From Rutpela maculata (taxonomy: Eukaryota > Arthropoda > Insecta > Coleoptera > Cerambycidae): a stretch of 64,000 nt of DNA. Every line of letters begins with the position of its first letter. Position 1 is the first letter of the stretch. Where the stretch lies: NCBI GenBank assembly GCA_936432065.2, contig OW386291.2:12315821-12379820 (forward strand), given 5' to 3'. The position numbers and the translations under genes are program-made. A model generated the notes under the pieces. It ran no database searches, was not told the origin of the DNA, and was given only the letters and a program-made list of their open reading frames with translations. Below are positions 12,026 to 22,988 of the stretch, piece by piece.

Positions 12026-12812
12026 CAGGGTGTTCCTTAATGGCGTGATTCCTTAGGTCATTTTATGAAGAAAAGTTTATATGAACTTGAATTGAATTGA
12101 ATTTTTTTTAAATCGTTATTTTTTAATATCGCCGAAAGCACTTTATATATTATTTTCAATTTTGGTAAATGTTAATGGGATATAAAACCACCAGTGTTGT
12201 CCCTGCAAACATATCCTCTGATGTCATTTACCAAAAAAGGACCACCGACATTTTTCCATGTGTATATTTTTTCTGCTTAACCTGGTTCTACATGAAAACG
12301 ATCTCTTCCGTTTTTCTCGTCAAATGCACAGTTCTTGATTAAAACAATGAAGTTTAAATTGAAACTAGTTATTATTAACATTGATAATGATAATTTTGTT
12401 TTATAAAAATTGTTGGAAATGGCCGCCTTCACTTAACAGGCAAGTCTCCGCCCATCTTCGCATCGAATTATGCACTCGTTCAAATATTCCTAGAGTATTC
12501 CGTATTGTTTCACACAAGGAAGCTATTCGTAATCTTAAATCTACTAAAGTATTAATGGGAGCTTTATACACCAGGGTTTTAAAATGACCCTACAAAAAGA
12601 AATCCCAACGATTGAGATCAGGGGATCTCGCTGGCCATTGCTGAGGTCCTCCGCGATCTATCCAACAATTAGGATAAACCCCCTGTAAATCATCGTGAAC
12701 AATTACACTGAAATGAACAGGAGCTTCATCGTGCATGTACCACATTTGATTCCTTAACACAATTGGTACATATACAGCCTGAAATATTAGCACGTCATTA
12801 AGCAACACCCTG
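12026..12812. mobile_element. Internally deleted mariner-type element
   Basis: The left end CAGGGTGTTCCTTAATGGCG and right end (reverse complement CAGGGTGTTGCTTAATGACG) form imperfect terminal inverted repeats of about 23 bp. Both ends are flanked by TA, the Tc1/mariner target duplication. The right half encodes the C-terminal third of a transposase on the minus strand; the N-terminal part is missing. Confidence 0.85.
12400..12808 (-). pseudogene. Mariner-superfamily transposase, C-terminal fragment
   Basis: Minus strand. MHDEAPVHFSVIV holds the second catalytic aspartate and WPARSPDLNRWDFF the third; 41 residues lie between them, which suggests a DD41D-type lineage. The usual glycine after HD is glutamate here. 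A TAG interrupts just after the third motif (near 12588). The frame then continues through a typical C-terminal tail to about 12400. The first catalytic aspartate and the helix-turn-helix are absent, so it cannot be active. Confidence 0.8.
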
Positions 12813-12974
12813 TATATTATAGGCTAAGTTGACCTGCAGCAAGCTCTAGATGCTCTACTCCTTAAACTAATGATAATAACAAATTAAAACTATAATAATG
12901 GTTGGCATTTTAGCAATTATAAATTGAATTAAAATTCTGATAATAAATAATTAATCAAACATAAAAAATTGGTT

Positions 12975-13480
12975 CCACATCCAGTGAAAGTTTAGTAACG
13001 ACAAAAAAAAATGAAAATTTTTATTGTTCAAATAGGCTTAGAATGTCATGAAAAAATTCTGTCTGTCGGTCTGTCTGTCTGTCTGTAACTTCTTTTGTGC
13101 GCACGATTACTCTGGAACCGTCGAAGATATTGACTTGAAATTTGGTACATGTATGTATTTTAACGGGATCTGGAACCAGATTATATTTTCATCTTTTCCG
13201 TTGAAGTGTTGGAGGTAAATTGGGTTAAATAAGGGTAAATAGGTACATCAAGCAGGTAAGAGTCCATAAAATCGTTATTTAGTATATACAAGAAAAGCTA
13301 TGGTCTCAAAAAATGTTTTGGCATTAGCCACAACCATTACTCCTCATTATTAAAAAAAAAAAAAATGTGATTCAGTGTGTGCACAAGAACCAAAAACCTC
13401 AAAATATTTTTTGCCTCATCCACCCCCACTACCACTCCCCGCTTTAACTAATAGTAAGTGTTCAGCTCAATTTTATTCCC
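12975..13480. repeat. CTGTCTGTC-type repeat (family X), copy 1
   Basis: Begins near CATCCAGTGAAAGTTTAGTA, includes a CTGTCTGTCGGTCTGTCTGT run near 13060-13085, then CTCTGGAACCGTCGAAGATA, a TGGTACAT tract and a CCACCCCCACTACC tract near 13420. Other copies are at 41400-41735 plus 43706-43860 (split), 45415-45935 (inverted) and 49154-49400 (inverted, partial). No protein is recognised. The class is unknown. Confidence 0.7.
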
Positions 13481-13832
13481 TCAAAACAGGAACTAAATTA
13501 TCTTTTCCTTCCTGGGGAATACTAGTTTTTATGAATTGTTGCAGGCCAAGATGTTTAAATTTTCAATATTATAGCCAGTTTATTTCATGCTGAAGAGTAC
13601 GTTGCATATTAACGAAACTGTCGATATTTCAGTATATAAAAAGTTACTTGCAAATCTAAGACGTCAAAATGATATATGGCAAGAGAATCTAAGATTTTTA
13701 ACAATAATCACGTCATAAAGTTTTTGACCCATCCAAATACTAACCGCGGTGAACGTTGCTTCACTGTAAGTATGACTTAAGGCAAAAGCAAGTAAAACAG
13801 GTTTATTTTAAATTAAGCATGTATAAATATAG
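13481..13832. other. Unassigned sequence
   Basis: No gene or repeat boundary recognised. Confidence 0.5.
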
Positions 13833-13958
13833 GTCGCGTGCGCGTGACGTCACAGTCTGAGACCTTAGGAAAAACAAACTGAAGTTCCTTAACTGTCAAA
13901 TGGCAACTGATTGAACTATTCGTAATATTATTGTTTCTACGTATATTATACATACAAA

Positions 13959-14076
13959 GGGGCGAGCGTACAGGCGACTTCAATGTGAATATCAGTCGAT
14001 ATTCCGTTGAAGCAACGTCGAGCGCGGTTAGTACTTGGATGGGCTCCCATCTTGGGAAATACAGCGTTCTCGCCCC
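13959..14076 (+). ncRNA. 5S rRNA-like head of the SINE
   Basis: The core GCAACGTCGAGCGCGGTTAG and then TACTTGGATGGG match the internal control region (A box to C box) of animal 5S rRNA. The ends GGGGCGAG and CTCGCCCC can pair as the closing helix, and the length (118 nt) is that of 5S rRNA. The 5' third and the C-box downstream region are diverged from a genuine 5S gene, so this is a retroposon promoter head, not a ribosomal gene. Confidence 0.85.
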
Positions 14077-14338
14077 ACCTTCTAGAGGCTTGTATATCAG
14101 TGTATACTCGGAAGTTACGTAATTTCAGACGAGGATTACGTAGTGGATATACCATCCTTCGGAGGGGATGTAAAGTAGGCGGTCCCTTGTCTATTAAATG
14201 TTAGGCAAGTAAAAGATCCCTGCTCTTCTTAAGGGAAGAGGTTCGGCAAAATTTCCAGGTTGGGGTTAGCTCGTCTCCTGGCGTCGGTGATAGGCCCTGG
14301 TTGAAATAGGCCGACGTTAAACAGTTAAAAAAAAAATA
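13959..14338 (+). mobile_element. 5S rRNA-derived SINE with 12-bp target duplication
   Basis: A 118-nt 5S-like head (13959-14076) is joined to an unrelated body and an A-rich tail ending near 14338. The element is flanked by perfect direct repeats TATACATACAAA at 13947-13958 and 14339-14350, the mark of LINE-assisted retroposition. The body contains an AAGAGGTTCGGCAAAATTTC stretch and a GGCGTCGGTGATAGGCCCTG stretch before the tail. It would be transcribed by RNA polymerase III from the internal 5S promoter. It lies inside the 13833-16431 element and therefore inserted after it. Confidence 0.88.
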
Positions 14339-16069
14339 TATACATACAAAATGACAAGTTTTTGGTTTATTATTATTGTGGAAGTGTAACAATCCGAAAC
14401 AATGCCAATTTTTATACAATATAATAACCTCCATTTACAACCAGAAGAAGTTTGGGGTTAAAAGACTGCAACCGATTTCAAACAATTAGAAGAAATGATT
14501 TTACAAGAGACTTCCAAGGATTTTATTAGTGGTACGTTGTTGCATATTAATGTAAGGACTTGATTTTTAACGTGGGTTTATATTATAGGAAAAACAGACG
14601 TATTACAAGACCATGATGACACGTCCAGTTGGACATCCTCTGTCAATAAGGGATATAATTTAAAACCCATATGTGAAACTGAAACTGCTTATGATAATAA
14701 TTACTGCTGCTCAAACAAGCAATAAACAATTCATTGTAAAGAAAATTAACATGTTATATTGGTTTGTCAGTATTTATAATAATTATTTCGTGTTTAAAAT
14801 TTAGTTGAGCGAAGGTACGGAGAGAGAGAAAAGTGCAACGGCAGAAATTGTTTTAAAAAAAGTACACTGCAAGAGGAAAATTTGCAGGCTTCATAAAGAT
14901 ATTTGATGAAGTACATAAATTAAGAAAGAAAATTCCAAAGTAGTTACCCATTGTCAACAAGTGATGAAAAGTTCCCTTTTAAAGTATATCGTGTAGTGTT
15001 TAAAAACTCAATGTTGGACTATTGGACATTGAAGAAGTATAAAATTAAAACTTTGAAGTGGTCTAAGTGCAGTGAACGCATAAACAAAGTCTGAATGGGC
15101 TATGAAAGTGTTAAATGTAGCTATAAAAGCCCTTTGAGTTATATATAACCTGTGAATGTTACTTTTATTGCTTAGATAGATATTAATATAAAGTATATGT
15201 TATGTTACAATCATTTATTTTTTTTGTTACAATATAAACTTTTATAACTTATAACTTTCTTCTCGATTATTCTTAGAAGTACTAATAGACCTTGGATAAT
15301 ATTATTTAATTAGTGAAGATATATTGTTTTGCTTTTAGTTGCGTGCATGTACCTAAGTACAAGTTCGATGTAATTGACTATTTCAATTTACTGTAACAAT
15401 ATATAGTAGTAGGAATGATAAATAAAACATAATAAAAAGGAAATATTAAATAAAATAATAATGAACAAATGACTTACATATAATCATAAGACAAATCACA
15501 TAACAATATATGAAAAATAAAGTTGTTATAGAAATTACAATGGATTATACAGTCCAATATGTAGATACATTATAAACGAAAGAAATTGTGTACGTCTCAA
15601 ATAACTAGGTCAAATTGTTTATAGCACCTCAATCTTCATTGCTTAATTTATATGGGGTCTTTTTCACAAAATTTACAGCGGTTAATTCCTTGACCATAGC
15701 CATGTTTACTGCTAAAAATCTAAAAGGAAATGCTTCTTGTCACTAAGTAGTGAACATGTTTTGTCTAGACTAGCAACACATTCACAGTAAGTACTAAGGA
15801 ACCGTCTGAATCTGCAATAGTCCAAGGAGTCAATTGCTTTTGTTCACGATGCTACGAGTTGATAACCTGAAAAATGAATTTGTACGTTAGCAATTATTTA
15901 TAAAGCAACATTTAATTAGGCAAGTATATATGAAAAGAATGGTTGATCACTGATAACAATTCTTACCTTTGCAACAAGCTTTTATTCTGTAAATTTCTTG
16001 CGTAGTACTTCTTTCACCTAACCACAAACAGCTTCAAGACTTTTGAATGCCTTGAACTCATCCTTCTCT

Positions 16070-16366
16070 CTATACACTTCTCTCAAAAACCAAGTAATTC
16101 GCAGTATCCCTATGTGTACTATTTGGAAATACATCAATATTTACACTAAAGCATTTTTTTCTCAAAATATAAGGATTTAATTCCATGACAGCAGTATACC
16201 TAACCTCTACATCATGAGACAATTCTGCAAAATACGAACTAACCGTCTTCCTGACAAACAAAATTGAGGATATAAAAGTATTAAGAATAGTTACAGATGT
16301 TAAATAATCCAACATTAAGCTTTTAAATGGCACAAACACCGCAAAATTCACTTTAAAGAAAAACAT
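16070..16366 (-). pseudogene. Unrecognised open frame in the 2.6-kb TIR element
   Basis: A 98-codon minus-strand frame running to just inside the right TIR. Its composition is protein-like (balanced residues, no low complexity), with ELSHDVEVRYTAVMELNPY in the middle, but I recognise no family. It could be a remnant exon of the element's transposase; it could equally be chance. Confidence 0.25.
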
Positions 16367-16431
16367 TCTGATTCAATGACAGCTGTTTGTTTTTCCTAAG
16401 GTCTCAAAATCTGTGAGGTCGGCGCACGCGA

Positions 16432-17055
16432 CCCATACGCCTCCCTGGAACTTGACCCAGAGCTAGCCAGACGACCACGACGCCTACTTCAGAAGCAGCT
16501 TTAGTTCAAATAGAGTTAAAAAAGTGGTATATCAAATCGAAACCAATGCATATTTATTTATCATGATTTGAAGAAATGCAATAAACACGAAGTTTATTAA
16601 ATGAAACTCACGTTAACAAACATTGCTGTCTATTGCGATGAATAACAAATATGGATTTTATATGTCGCACAATATTTTCAATTTTAATTTTACAGTTATT
16701 GATTTTCTGTAAAACCATATCCCCAAAATTTATTACACTACTTATAATTACCCACTGTGTAATAATTATTTTATGTTTTTAATTGCTGATGAACCAATAA
16801 TATCCGATTATCACGAGATATAAATTAAACAACTAAACACTTATGTCCCCATGACATTTCAGATTATTTCATGTTATGCATTGATGACAACGCTCTCAAA
16901 CCATTAACGAAATTATTTTCTGAGTAAATAATTGCTTATATACAAACATCGGCAGTGGCCTCTCATTATTTGTGGTGCATAAAACCAACAAATAGTATAG
17001 AATGGAATATAATGGAACAGTTATTTATTTACCAAAGTATAGATGTCATATATAC
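16432..17055. other. Unassigned sequence
   Basis: AT-rich; nothing recognised. Confidence 0.5.
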
Positions 17056-17199
17056 TGTAATGTGTTACAACCCTTAGAATGAATGTAATGTATTTGCACC
17101 TACTCGAGAAACCTACCAGAAGTTAGTTCTGGTGACATCTGGAATGATCTAGAGAATGGTGGCGTCATCACAGAACACGCGAGATCTGTCATTTTTGGG

Positions 17200-17206
17200 T
17201 ATAAAA
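17200..17206 (+). promoter_or_regulatory. LTR TATA box
   Basis: TATAAAA in the context GGGTATAAAAGACC inside the solo LTR, with a polyadenylation hexamer about 160 bp downstream at 17363-17368. Likely the core promoter of the lost retrotransposon. Confidence 0.75.
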
Positions 17207-17362
17207 GACCGACCGCATTCTCGGCGAGTAGTTCAGAAGTTCAGAAAGTATAGAAAGTGAGGTTAAGACTTCAAAGATAAACAAAGTGATAAACATTGTG
17301 ATTTTAGTCAGAAAAGTGTATTTAAATTAATAATAGTATTGTGAAGTATCTAGTAAATATTT

Positions 17363-17368
17363 AATAAA
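17363..17368 (+). terminator. LTR polyadenylation signal
   Basis: AATAAA followed by a GT-rich stretch (GTGTGTTAGTGG), inside the solo LTR downstream of its TATA box. Confidence 0.6.
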
Positions 17369-17453
17369 GTGTGTTAGTGGACATCTCTTGTTATAATTTT
17401 TGAAACCCACGGAATTTGCTAGGTTGGTTTCCTAAGGGTGGAAACACGTTACA

Positions 17454-17764
17454 ATACATAACTACGCACATATACGTACATACACACACAGAATATACAT
17501 GGTATCGTCAAATTACAAGCTTTAAAAAATACATGATATACATGCTAGTAATAAAAATAGTTGTATACGTTCAGAAACAGTATATGACACAAAAATTTAA
17601 AATTTAAAAACTTTAATATTATCACTATTCTACAGCCTACATGTATTGGAAGTAAAAATAGCAAATTCTTAGTAACTTTGTCATGCTAAATAACAATATA
17701 AAAAGCAAAAGTTCAAGTTGGCTCTGGTTTTCCCAATACAGGTAATAAAGTGTAACGCAGGTAT
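17454..17764. other. Unassigned sequence
   Basis: Contains ACATACACACACAG-type short repeats near 17470-17490; nothing else recognised. Confidence 0.45.
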
Positions 17765-17917
17765 AGGGGTCTACAGACGATCCAGCTGCTGGGACCCGAC
17801 ATTGTCGGTATGCTTTGAAGATAATTGGAATTCCAGCGGACCAGTTCACTTTTACAAATTAGTTCAAAGCATGCCGACAAGGCTGGCTCCTTGCCCCTGG
17901 ATCGTGTGTAGACCCCT
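17765..17917. mobile_element. 153-bp MITE with 3-bp target duplication
   Basis: Terminal inverted repeats begin AGGGGTCTACA and extend about 55 bp; GTCGGTATGCTTTGAA near 17804 returns inverted near 17860. TAT flanks both ends (17762-17764 and 17918-17920). The size, TIRs and 3-bp duplication are those of a non-autonomous DNA transposon, possibly PIF/Harbinger-like. Confidence 0.8.
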
Positions 17918-18108
17918 TATAAACCCTAGTTTATGGGCGGTCCTATCACAAATAACAGGTAGAATTAGAATTCTACGAAAAATAGACATACTAACTACCT
18001 ACCTCTTTATTTGTCACTAAAACTAATATTCATGCTTAGGTAGTCGTATTTCTACCTTGTGCATGATAAGCGTTCATTTTCGAAAGTAAATAGGGCTATT
18101 TTGAAAAT

Positions 18109-19721
18109 ATGCCACGAGATTGTGTAAATACACCTAACAACTTTTGTTATATTTGTGGTGAAGTGACTTTTGCGCATCAAAAACATAATTTTACTCCCAA
18201 AATTAAGAAGGTGTACCAGTTGTATTTTGGTTGTACAATTGGAGATGAAAACATAAAATGGGCACCTCATATATGTTGCAGCAATTGTGCGAACAATCTT
18301 TGCAGTTGGCTAAGTGGAAGAGGACGTTCAATGGCTTTTGCTGTGCCCATGATCTGGCGAGAGCCTACAGATTATGTTACCGTTTGTTATTTTTGCGTGA
18401 TACCTCCTATTAGACAGGGTATTAACAAGAAGAAAAGAATAGTAATACAATACCCCAATTTACCATCTGCCATTCGCCCGGTTCTCCATAGTGATGAACT
18501 ACCTATTTCTAATCCACCTCAAGAATACAGCCTTGATTCTGACGAAGAATCAGATAATAATGTAGATGACGACTTAGTCCAGCCATCAACATCACAAGAT
18601 CCCGATTTCTCTGCCGAAGTGTCCGGTGGTGAACCACACAAAATGAATCAACGCGAATTAAGTGATCTTATAAGAGACCTTGAACTTGTACAAGGCAAAA
18701 GCGGAGCTTTTGGCATCTCGATTACAACAATGAAATTTACTACAAGAAAATGTTAAAGTTTCCAAGTCGTCAAAAAGATCTTATACCTTTTTTCAAAATG
18801 GAAAATGACTTGGTTGCCTGCAAGGACATTGACGGTTTAATGAGTGCTTTACACATTCCCCATGATCCTAGTGACTGGAGACTTTTGATTGACGCCTCGA
18901 AACTTAGTCTAAAAGCTGTGTTACTCCACAATAGAAATAAATTGCCATCAATTCCAATCGCCCATGCCATCCACATGAAGGAAAATTATAGTAACATGAA
19001 TGTATTGCTACAAACTATAGAATATAACAACTATAAGTGGCAGATTTGTGCAGACTTAAAAGTGATAGCTATCTTACTTGGTATGCAGCAAGGGTATACC
19101 AAATATTGCTGTTTTCTTTGTGAGTGGGACAGTCGAGCGCGATTAGAACATTACAAAAGAAAAATTTGGCCCCCAAGACTGGGTTTTGAACCAGGGGAAA
19201 AACATGTTGCTAACATTCCATTAGTTGATTCACAAAAGATAATACTGCCACCACTCCACATAAAACTGGGGCTTATGAAAAACTTGGTAAAAGCTATTTT
19301 TGTGGGTCTTCAAATCAAGAACCTTTTCAAAGATGCTGAATTTGACAACATTCTAGAAGGTAATGAAAAAGCTGCTTGGAATTCCTTTAAAATGGTAGCA
19401 ACACACTTTCTCAGCAACAAAATAGCAGAAAACTATAGAGACCTTGTTGGGAATCTTCTTTCTTGCTACCAGAAATTAGGATGCAATATGTCATTAAAAG
19501 TCCACTTTCTACATTCACACCTAGATAACTTCCCAGAAAACTGTGGTGCAGTAAGTGATGAGCATGGAGAGAGATTCCACTAGGATATTCAAAATATGGA
19601 AAAAAGATATCAGGGCAAATGAACTTCTGCGATGTTGGCAGACTACTGTTGGACATGTATAAGAGATACTCCAGAAGTAACTTATAAGAGACGGGCTAAG
19701 AAGCGCAAGAAGAATAATTAA
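18109..19721 (+). pseudogene. Zinc-finger, DDE-like transposon protein (uncharacterised insect multi-copy family)
   Basis: The start at 18109 opens with a cysteine-rich N-terminal domain (FCYICGEVTF, then WAPHICCSNCANNLC and VCYFC), probably zinc-binding, followed by an acidic D/E-rich linker (residues about 140-170). The second part (18750 onward) has RLLIDASKLSLKAVLLHN, WQICADLKVIAILLGMQQGY, CCFLCEWDSRA, LPPLHIKLGLMKNLVKA and VSDEHGERFH. The D, D and D/E in these motifs are plausible catalytic residues of an RNase-H-fold transposase; that is inference. Damage: a frameshift near 18750, a TAG at 19581 and a TGA near 19619 in an otherwise continuous frame to 19721, and a probable in-frame deletion where KNLVKA is followed directly by IFVGLQI (near 19290). 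I recognise the type as repeated in insect genomes but do not know a name. Confidence 0.7.
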
Positions 19722-19984
19722 TTTTCTGATTAAAGGGCTTATATTCTAATTAAATATATAGTATATAACATGTATTTGAAATATATATCAAAATGGCAAA
19801 TATTTTTTTATTAAAATTATACCATAATATGTGATTTAGGTCAGTTATTAAAATTTTTAGAGCCAACAATTTTTTTTATAACTATGTTAGAAGTAGCTGG
19901 TACCAAAACAATGCAAATAAGTGGTTTTGGTTAACGATACAAAATAAAAGTTAAAATTTGTAGGTGTGTGTTACTGTGTATTGA

Positions 19985-21900
19985 TACAAGAAATCTCAAT
20001 TGTTGCTTAATGAGTAATTCAAATATTCACCTATTGCATAGGACTCTATGACACAGATATAGTTAAATAATTTATTTTTAAATTGTCTGAATGGTTCAAT
20101 CTCCTTTATGTCTAATGGTAAGTAATTATAAAACTTTTTTGCTGAATAGTGTAAACTTTTTTCGGTAAGTGTTAGTCTATGTTTTGTAAATCTAAAAATA
20201 TTGTCTCTATGTCGTGTTAAAGTTATGTCCAAACTTATTGTCTACGAATTGACGATTTGCACGAAAGAAAGTTTGGTAAAAAGTGTCATGGCGCACAGTA
20301 TAATGGTATCACTGTAATTCACTTGCACATGTTGACCAACTCGTCTAATTTTCAAACTTTGCAACAATTAAATACCTATAATATAATAATCATAACATCG
20401 TTTTCATTATCTTTAATGTTAAACCTGCTTCCATTGAATATAAATAGTCTTTATTAGGTTGTTTCGTAGTCTACAATATTTAAACAATGTCGAATTATGC
20501 AATTTGTCAAACACTGTTTCCAACTCTCAGTTTACTAGAAGAGTTGGCAGCTGTGATTGACAAACTCCATATTTTGACATTTTTTAAATATTGTAGACTA
20601 CGAAACAACCTAATAAAGATGATTTATATTCAGTGGAAGTAGGTTTAACATTAAAGATAATGAAAAGAATGTTATGATTATTATATTATAGGTATTTAAT
20701 TGTTGCAAAGTTTGGAAATTAGACGAGTTGGTCAGCATGTGCAGTGAATTACAGTGATACCATTATACTGTGCGCCATGACACTTTTTACCAAACTTTCT
20801 TTCATGCAAATCGTCAATTGATTTTGATTTTTTTTAAGATAAATAATACATTCAAAAATATACAGTCCAGCCACTGTATGATACCCATTTCTTAATAAAT
20901 TTCTACAGCTATCAGTAGATTTTAAATTAAATATATCCCTTAAAATTTTCTTTTGCCATATAAAAACTTTCGACAAACCCGAACTACCGCCCCATAATAA
21001 GATAGTATATTTAATGCGTGAGTATACTAAACCATAATAAGCTGTTTTAAGGGCAATATAGTTAAGAGATTTAGCTAAAACTCTTATGGCATAGCATGAT
21101 TTGCTGAGAATTGTGTATAAGGATTGAATGTGCAGATTTCCCTCTAAATACAGTCCCAATAATTTAGTGCTCTCAGCAAATTGAATTTCTTTATTGTTTA
21201 TTACAATTGGATTCACTTTAGGGAAAGATAGTGTGGATGCATTAAACAGTATGCACATAAATTTTTCAAAACTGAGCACTAAGTGGCTTTCAATGAGGAA
21301 TAGATGAATGTGTCTTATAACTTCTAAACATTCACTTCTGTCACTCTTACTAATGGAGATGAGAATTGAACAGTCTGCATAATTTATTAGTGAGTTTGTC
21401 TCTGGAATGGCGGAAGATATGTCGTTGATATAAATAACGGACAATATTGGACCAAGTATACTTCCTTGAGAGATACCTGTATTAACATTTAAACATGTTG
21501 AAAAATATTTAGCATCATTTTCTTCAATCAGAACTTTTTATTGGCGATTACAGTTATATGATCTGAACCAATCCAAGGCAACACCTCTCACCCGTGAGTC
21601 TCCAATTTTTGTAGAAGAATCTCGTGGTTTAAGGTGTCAAATGCCTTGGAAATATCCAAAAACAGGCCTCGTTCTTTGCCTCAAGTGTTAAGGCTATCGA
21701 TTCCGTCAATTCAATTAGGGCTGTCTCTGTTGATTTGTTTTTTAAACATCTATGTTGTGATTTATTAAGAAGCGAGTGTATGTAGAAAAAGTTTATTAAT
21801 CTATTGTTTATAACTAATTCAAGGAGCTTCGAAAAAGATGAGAGAATGTTTATGGTTGGTTTATTTTTCTTTGATGATGATATTTCGGTTATCACCATGA
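19985..21900 (-). pseudogene. Jockey/CR1-like LINE ORF2, split by a foldback element
   Basis: Minus strand. From 21898 down: an RT fingers region (INILSSFSKLLELVINNRLI, then a S-Q-H-x-x-L-K-N-K-S-T-E-T-A-L tract), the F-D-I-S-K-A-F-D region near 21640, an IPQGS-like motif near 21460, the catalytic Y-A-D-C (normally YADD) near 21375, the LLGLYLEGN thumb and the YYGLVYSRIKYTILLWGGSS connection. The C-terminal tail resumes at 20232 with KKFYNYLPLDIKEIEPF. The coding sequence is interrupted at 20251-20815. Frames shift near 21450-21630, and the last catalytic aspartate is replaced by cysteine, so it is dead. It is 5' truncated near 21900. Confidence 0.8.
20251..20815. mobile_element. Foldback element inserted in the LINE
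   Basis: Outer ends GACGATTTGC and GCAAATCGTC. The arms of about 250 bp are reverse complements with a few differences (for instance GTCATGGCGCACAGTATAAT near 20286 and its complement near 20767). AATT on both sides (20247-20250, 20816-20819) may be a 4-bp target duplication. The centre near 20500-20560 has a second short inverted pair around AACTCTCAGTTTACTAGAAG. No coding content. Confidence 0.85.
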
Positions 21901-22545
21901 GAGCAATGGCTGTTTTAAATAAAAAAGCATCAAATGAAGAAGGTATTAAACGAATTAAAATTCATGATATTAACGACATTAAAAACAAGGACATTCAGTA
22001 CTTCATATGCGAGAACAGTAAAATAGTATTTTGAAAAATTAAGCTTATAAACACTGATTTAATATTGTAAATGAAAATGTTGTAAATGTAATGAAGTTGA
22101 AAGAGATATCAAGCTTATTGGTAACTATAATGAAATTTAACAAAAAAATTAAGACCAAAACAATTTTTACTCGAAGTTGTAAAGAATTATAAATCACGTT
22201 TCTCAAATGTAAAAAAAGAAACGCTGTGGCAAGCTTTATAGAACAGTGTAAAAAATATTATTTTTGTTACTACACTTGTAGATTTAGGATAGCATTAAGT
22301 ACTATTTATGATAAAAAGTTGTGGATTTTTTTTACAAAATAAAGGAAGATTAAACGAGTTTTATTTTAAAGATTTTTTTTCTTAGAGTACGAATTTACGG
22401 TGGTATAAGAGACATTTTATACTCATAACCTAGATAAAATTATCAATATTTTTATGGCCTGATGAGGCATTAGCCACTTTAGAGATAAATGTGGCTAGTT
22501 ATAAAAAATATAAATTCAACGAGTTCTTAACAAAATGGAACTTTC
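21901..22545. other. Unassigned AT-rich sequence
   Basis: A small hairpin lies near 22460-22495 (TTAGCCACTTTAGAG followed by a partial complement). No gene recognised; the plus frame at 21804-22034 mostly overlaps the LINE in antisense. Confidence 0.4.
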
Positions 22546-22988
22546 TTAGACATGGAGGGTGCTTTCGACAATACCTTATTCGACTCACTAAGTGATGCAT
22601 TGATGAGGCGCGGTGTCGAAAAGTCAATAACAAAATGAATCGACTCAGCACTCAGAACTAGAAAAATTCAGTCCACGTTATGATCCACAACAGAGGAGGT
22701 GTCTGTGATCAGAAGATGTCCGCAGGGGGGCAGTCTTATCCTCTCTCCTGTGGTGCCTGGTTGTGGACCAGCTCTTATTTCGACTAGAATAGCAGGGAAT
22801 ATATGTGTAAGGTCATGCAGACGATATCGCCATTCTAGTTACAGGAAAATACCAGGGCACTGTATCAGAAAATATTCAGAGAGACCTCGTTATGGTAGAT
22901 AGATGATGTACCTAGAAAGGTCTGCCCGTGAGCTCAAGGAAGATCACCTTCACAAAAAAGAGGAGGCTCAACCTGGAAAAATTAATCT

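Larger units (their letters stand above)
13833..16431. mobile_element. 2.6-kb TIR element containing a SINE
   Basis: The ends are inverted: GGTCGCGTGCGCGTGACGTC followed by CTGAGACCTTAGGAAAAACA at the left (13833-13882), and the complementary TGTTTTTCCTAAGGTCTC and GGCGCACGCGACC at the right (16386-16431). The TIR is about 50 bp with a small indel. Inside are a 5S-derived SINE (13959-14338) and AT-rich sequence. A plus-strand stretch near 14440-14540 ends at a GTACGT donor-like site, and a possible acceptor lies near 14588, so a small spliced gene is possible but unproven. Confidence 0.65.
17056..17453 (+). mobile_element. Solo LTR of an LTR retrotransposon
   Basis: Begins TGTAATG and ends CGTTACA, the short inverted TG...CA termini of an LTR, and is flanked by ATAC direct repeats at 17052-17055 and 17454-17457 (4 bp, as for Ty3/Gypsy-type integration). 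Inside, a TATA box and a downstream polyadenylation signal lie in the order expected of a plus-strand LTR. No internal retrotransposon sequence adjoins, so it is a solo LTR left by recombination. Confidence 0.85.

Noticed and set aside
13060..13085. CTGTCTGTC arrays as a CRISPR or satellite
   Set aside because: Only a few units, no spacers, always inside a longer dispersed repeat; the genome is eukaryotic.
13959..14076. A functional 5S rRNA gene
   Set aside because: Diverged 5' third, lone copy joined to a SINE body and tail with target duplication.
13931..14204. Three overlapping small frames on both strands
   Set aside because: They are translations of the 5S-derived SINE, which is not protein coding.
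22699..22902. 67-codon plus frame within the LOA-like LINE
   Set aside because: It is an off-frame reading of the RT region except for its first few residues; the RT motifs are in the neighbouring frame.
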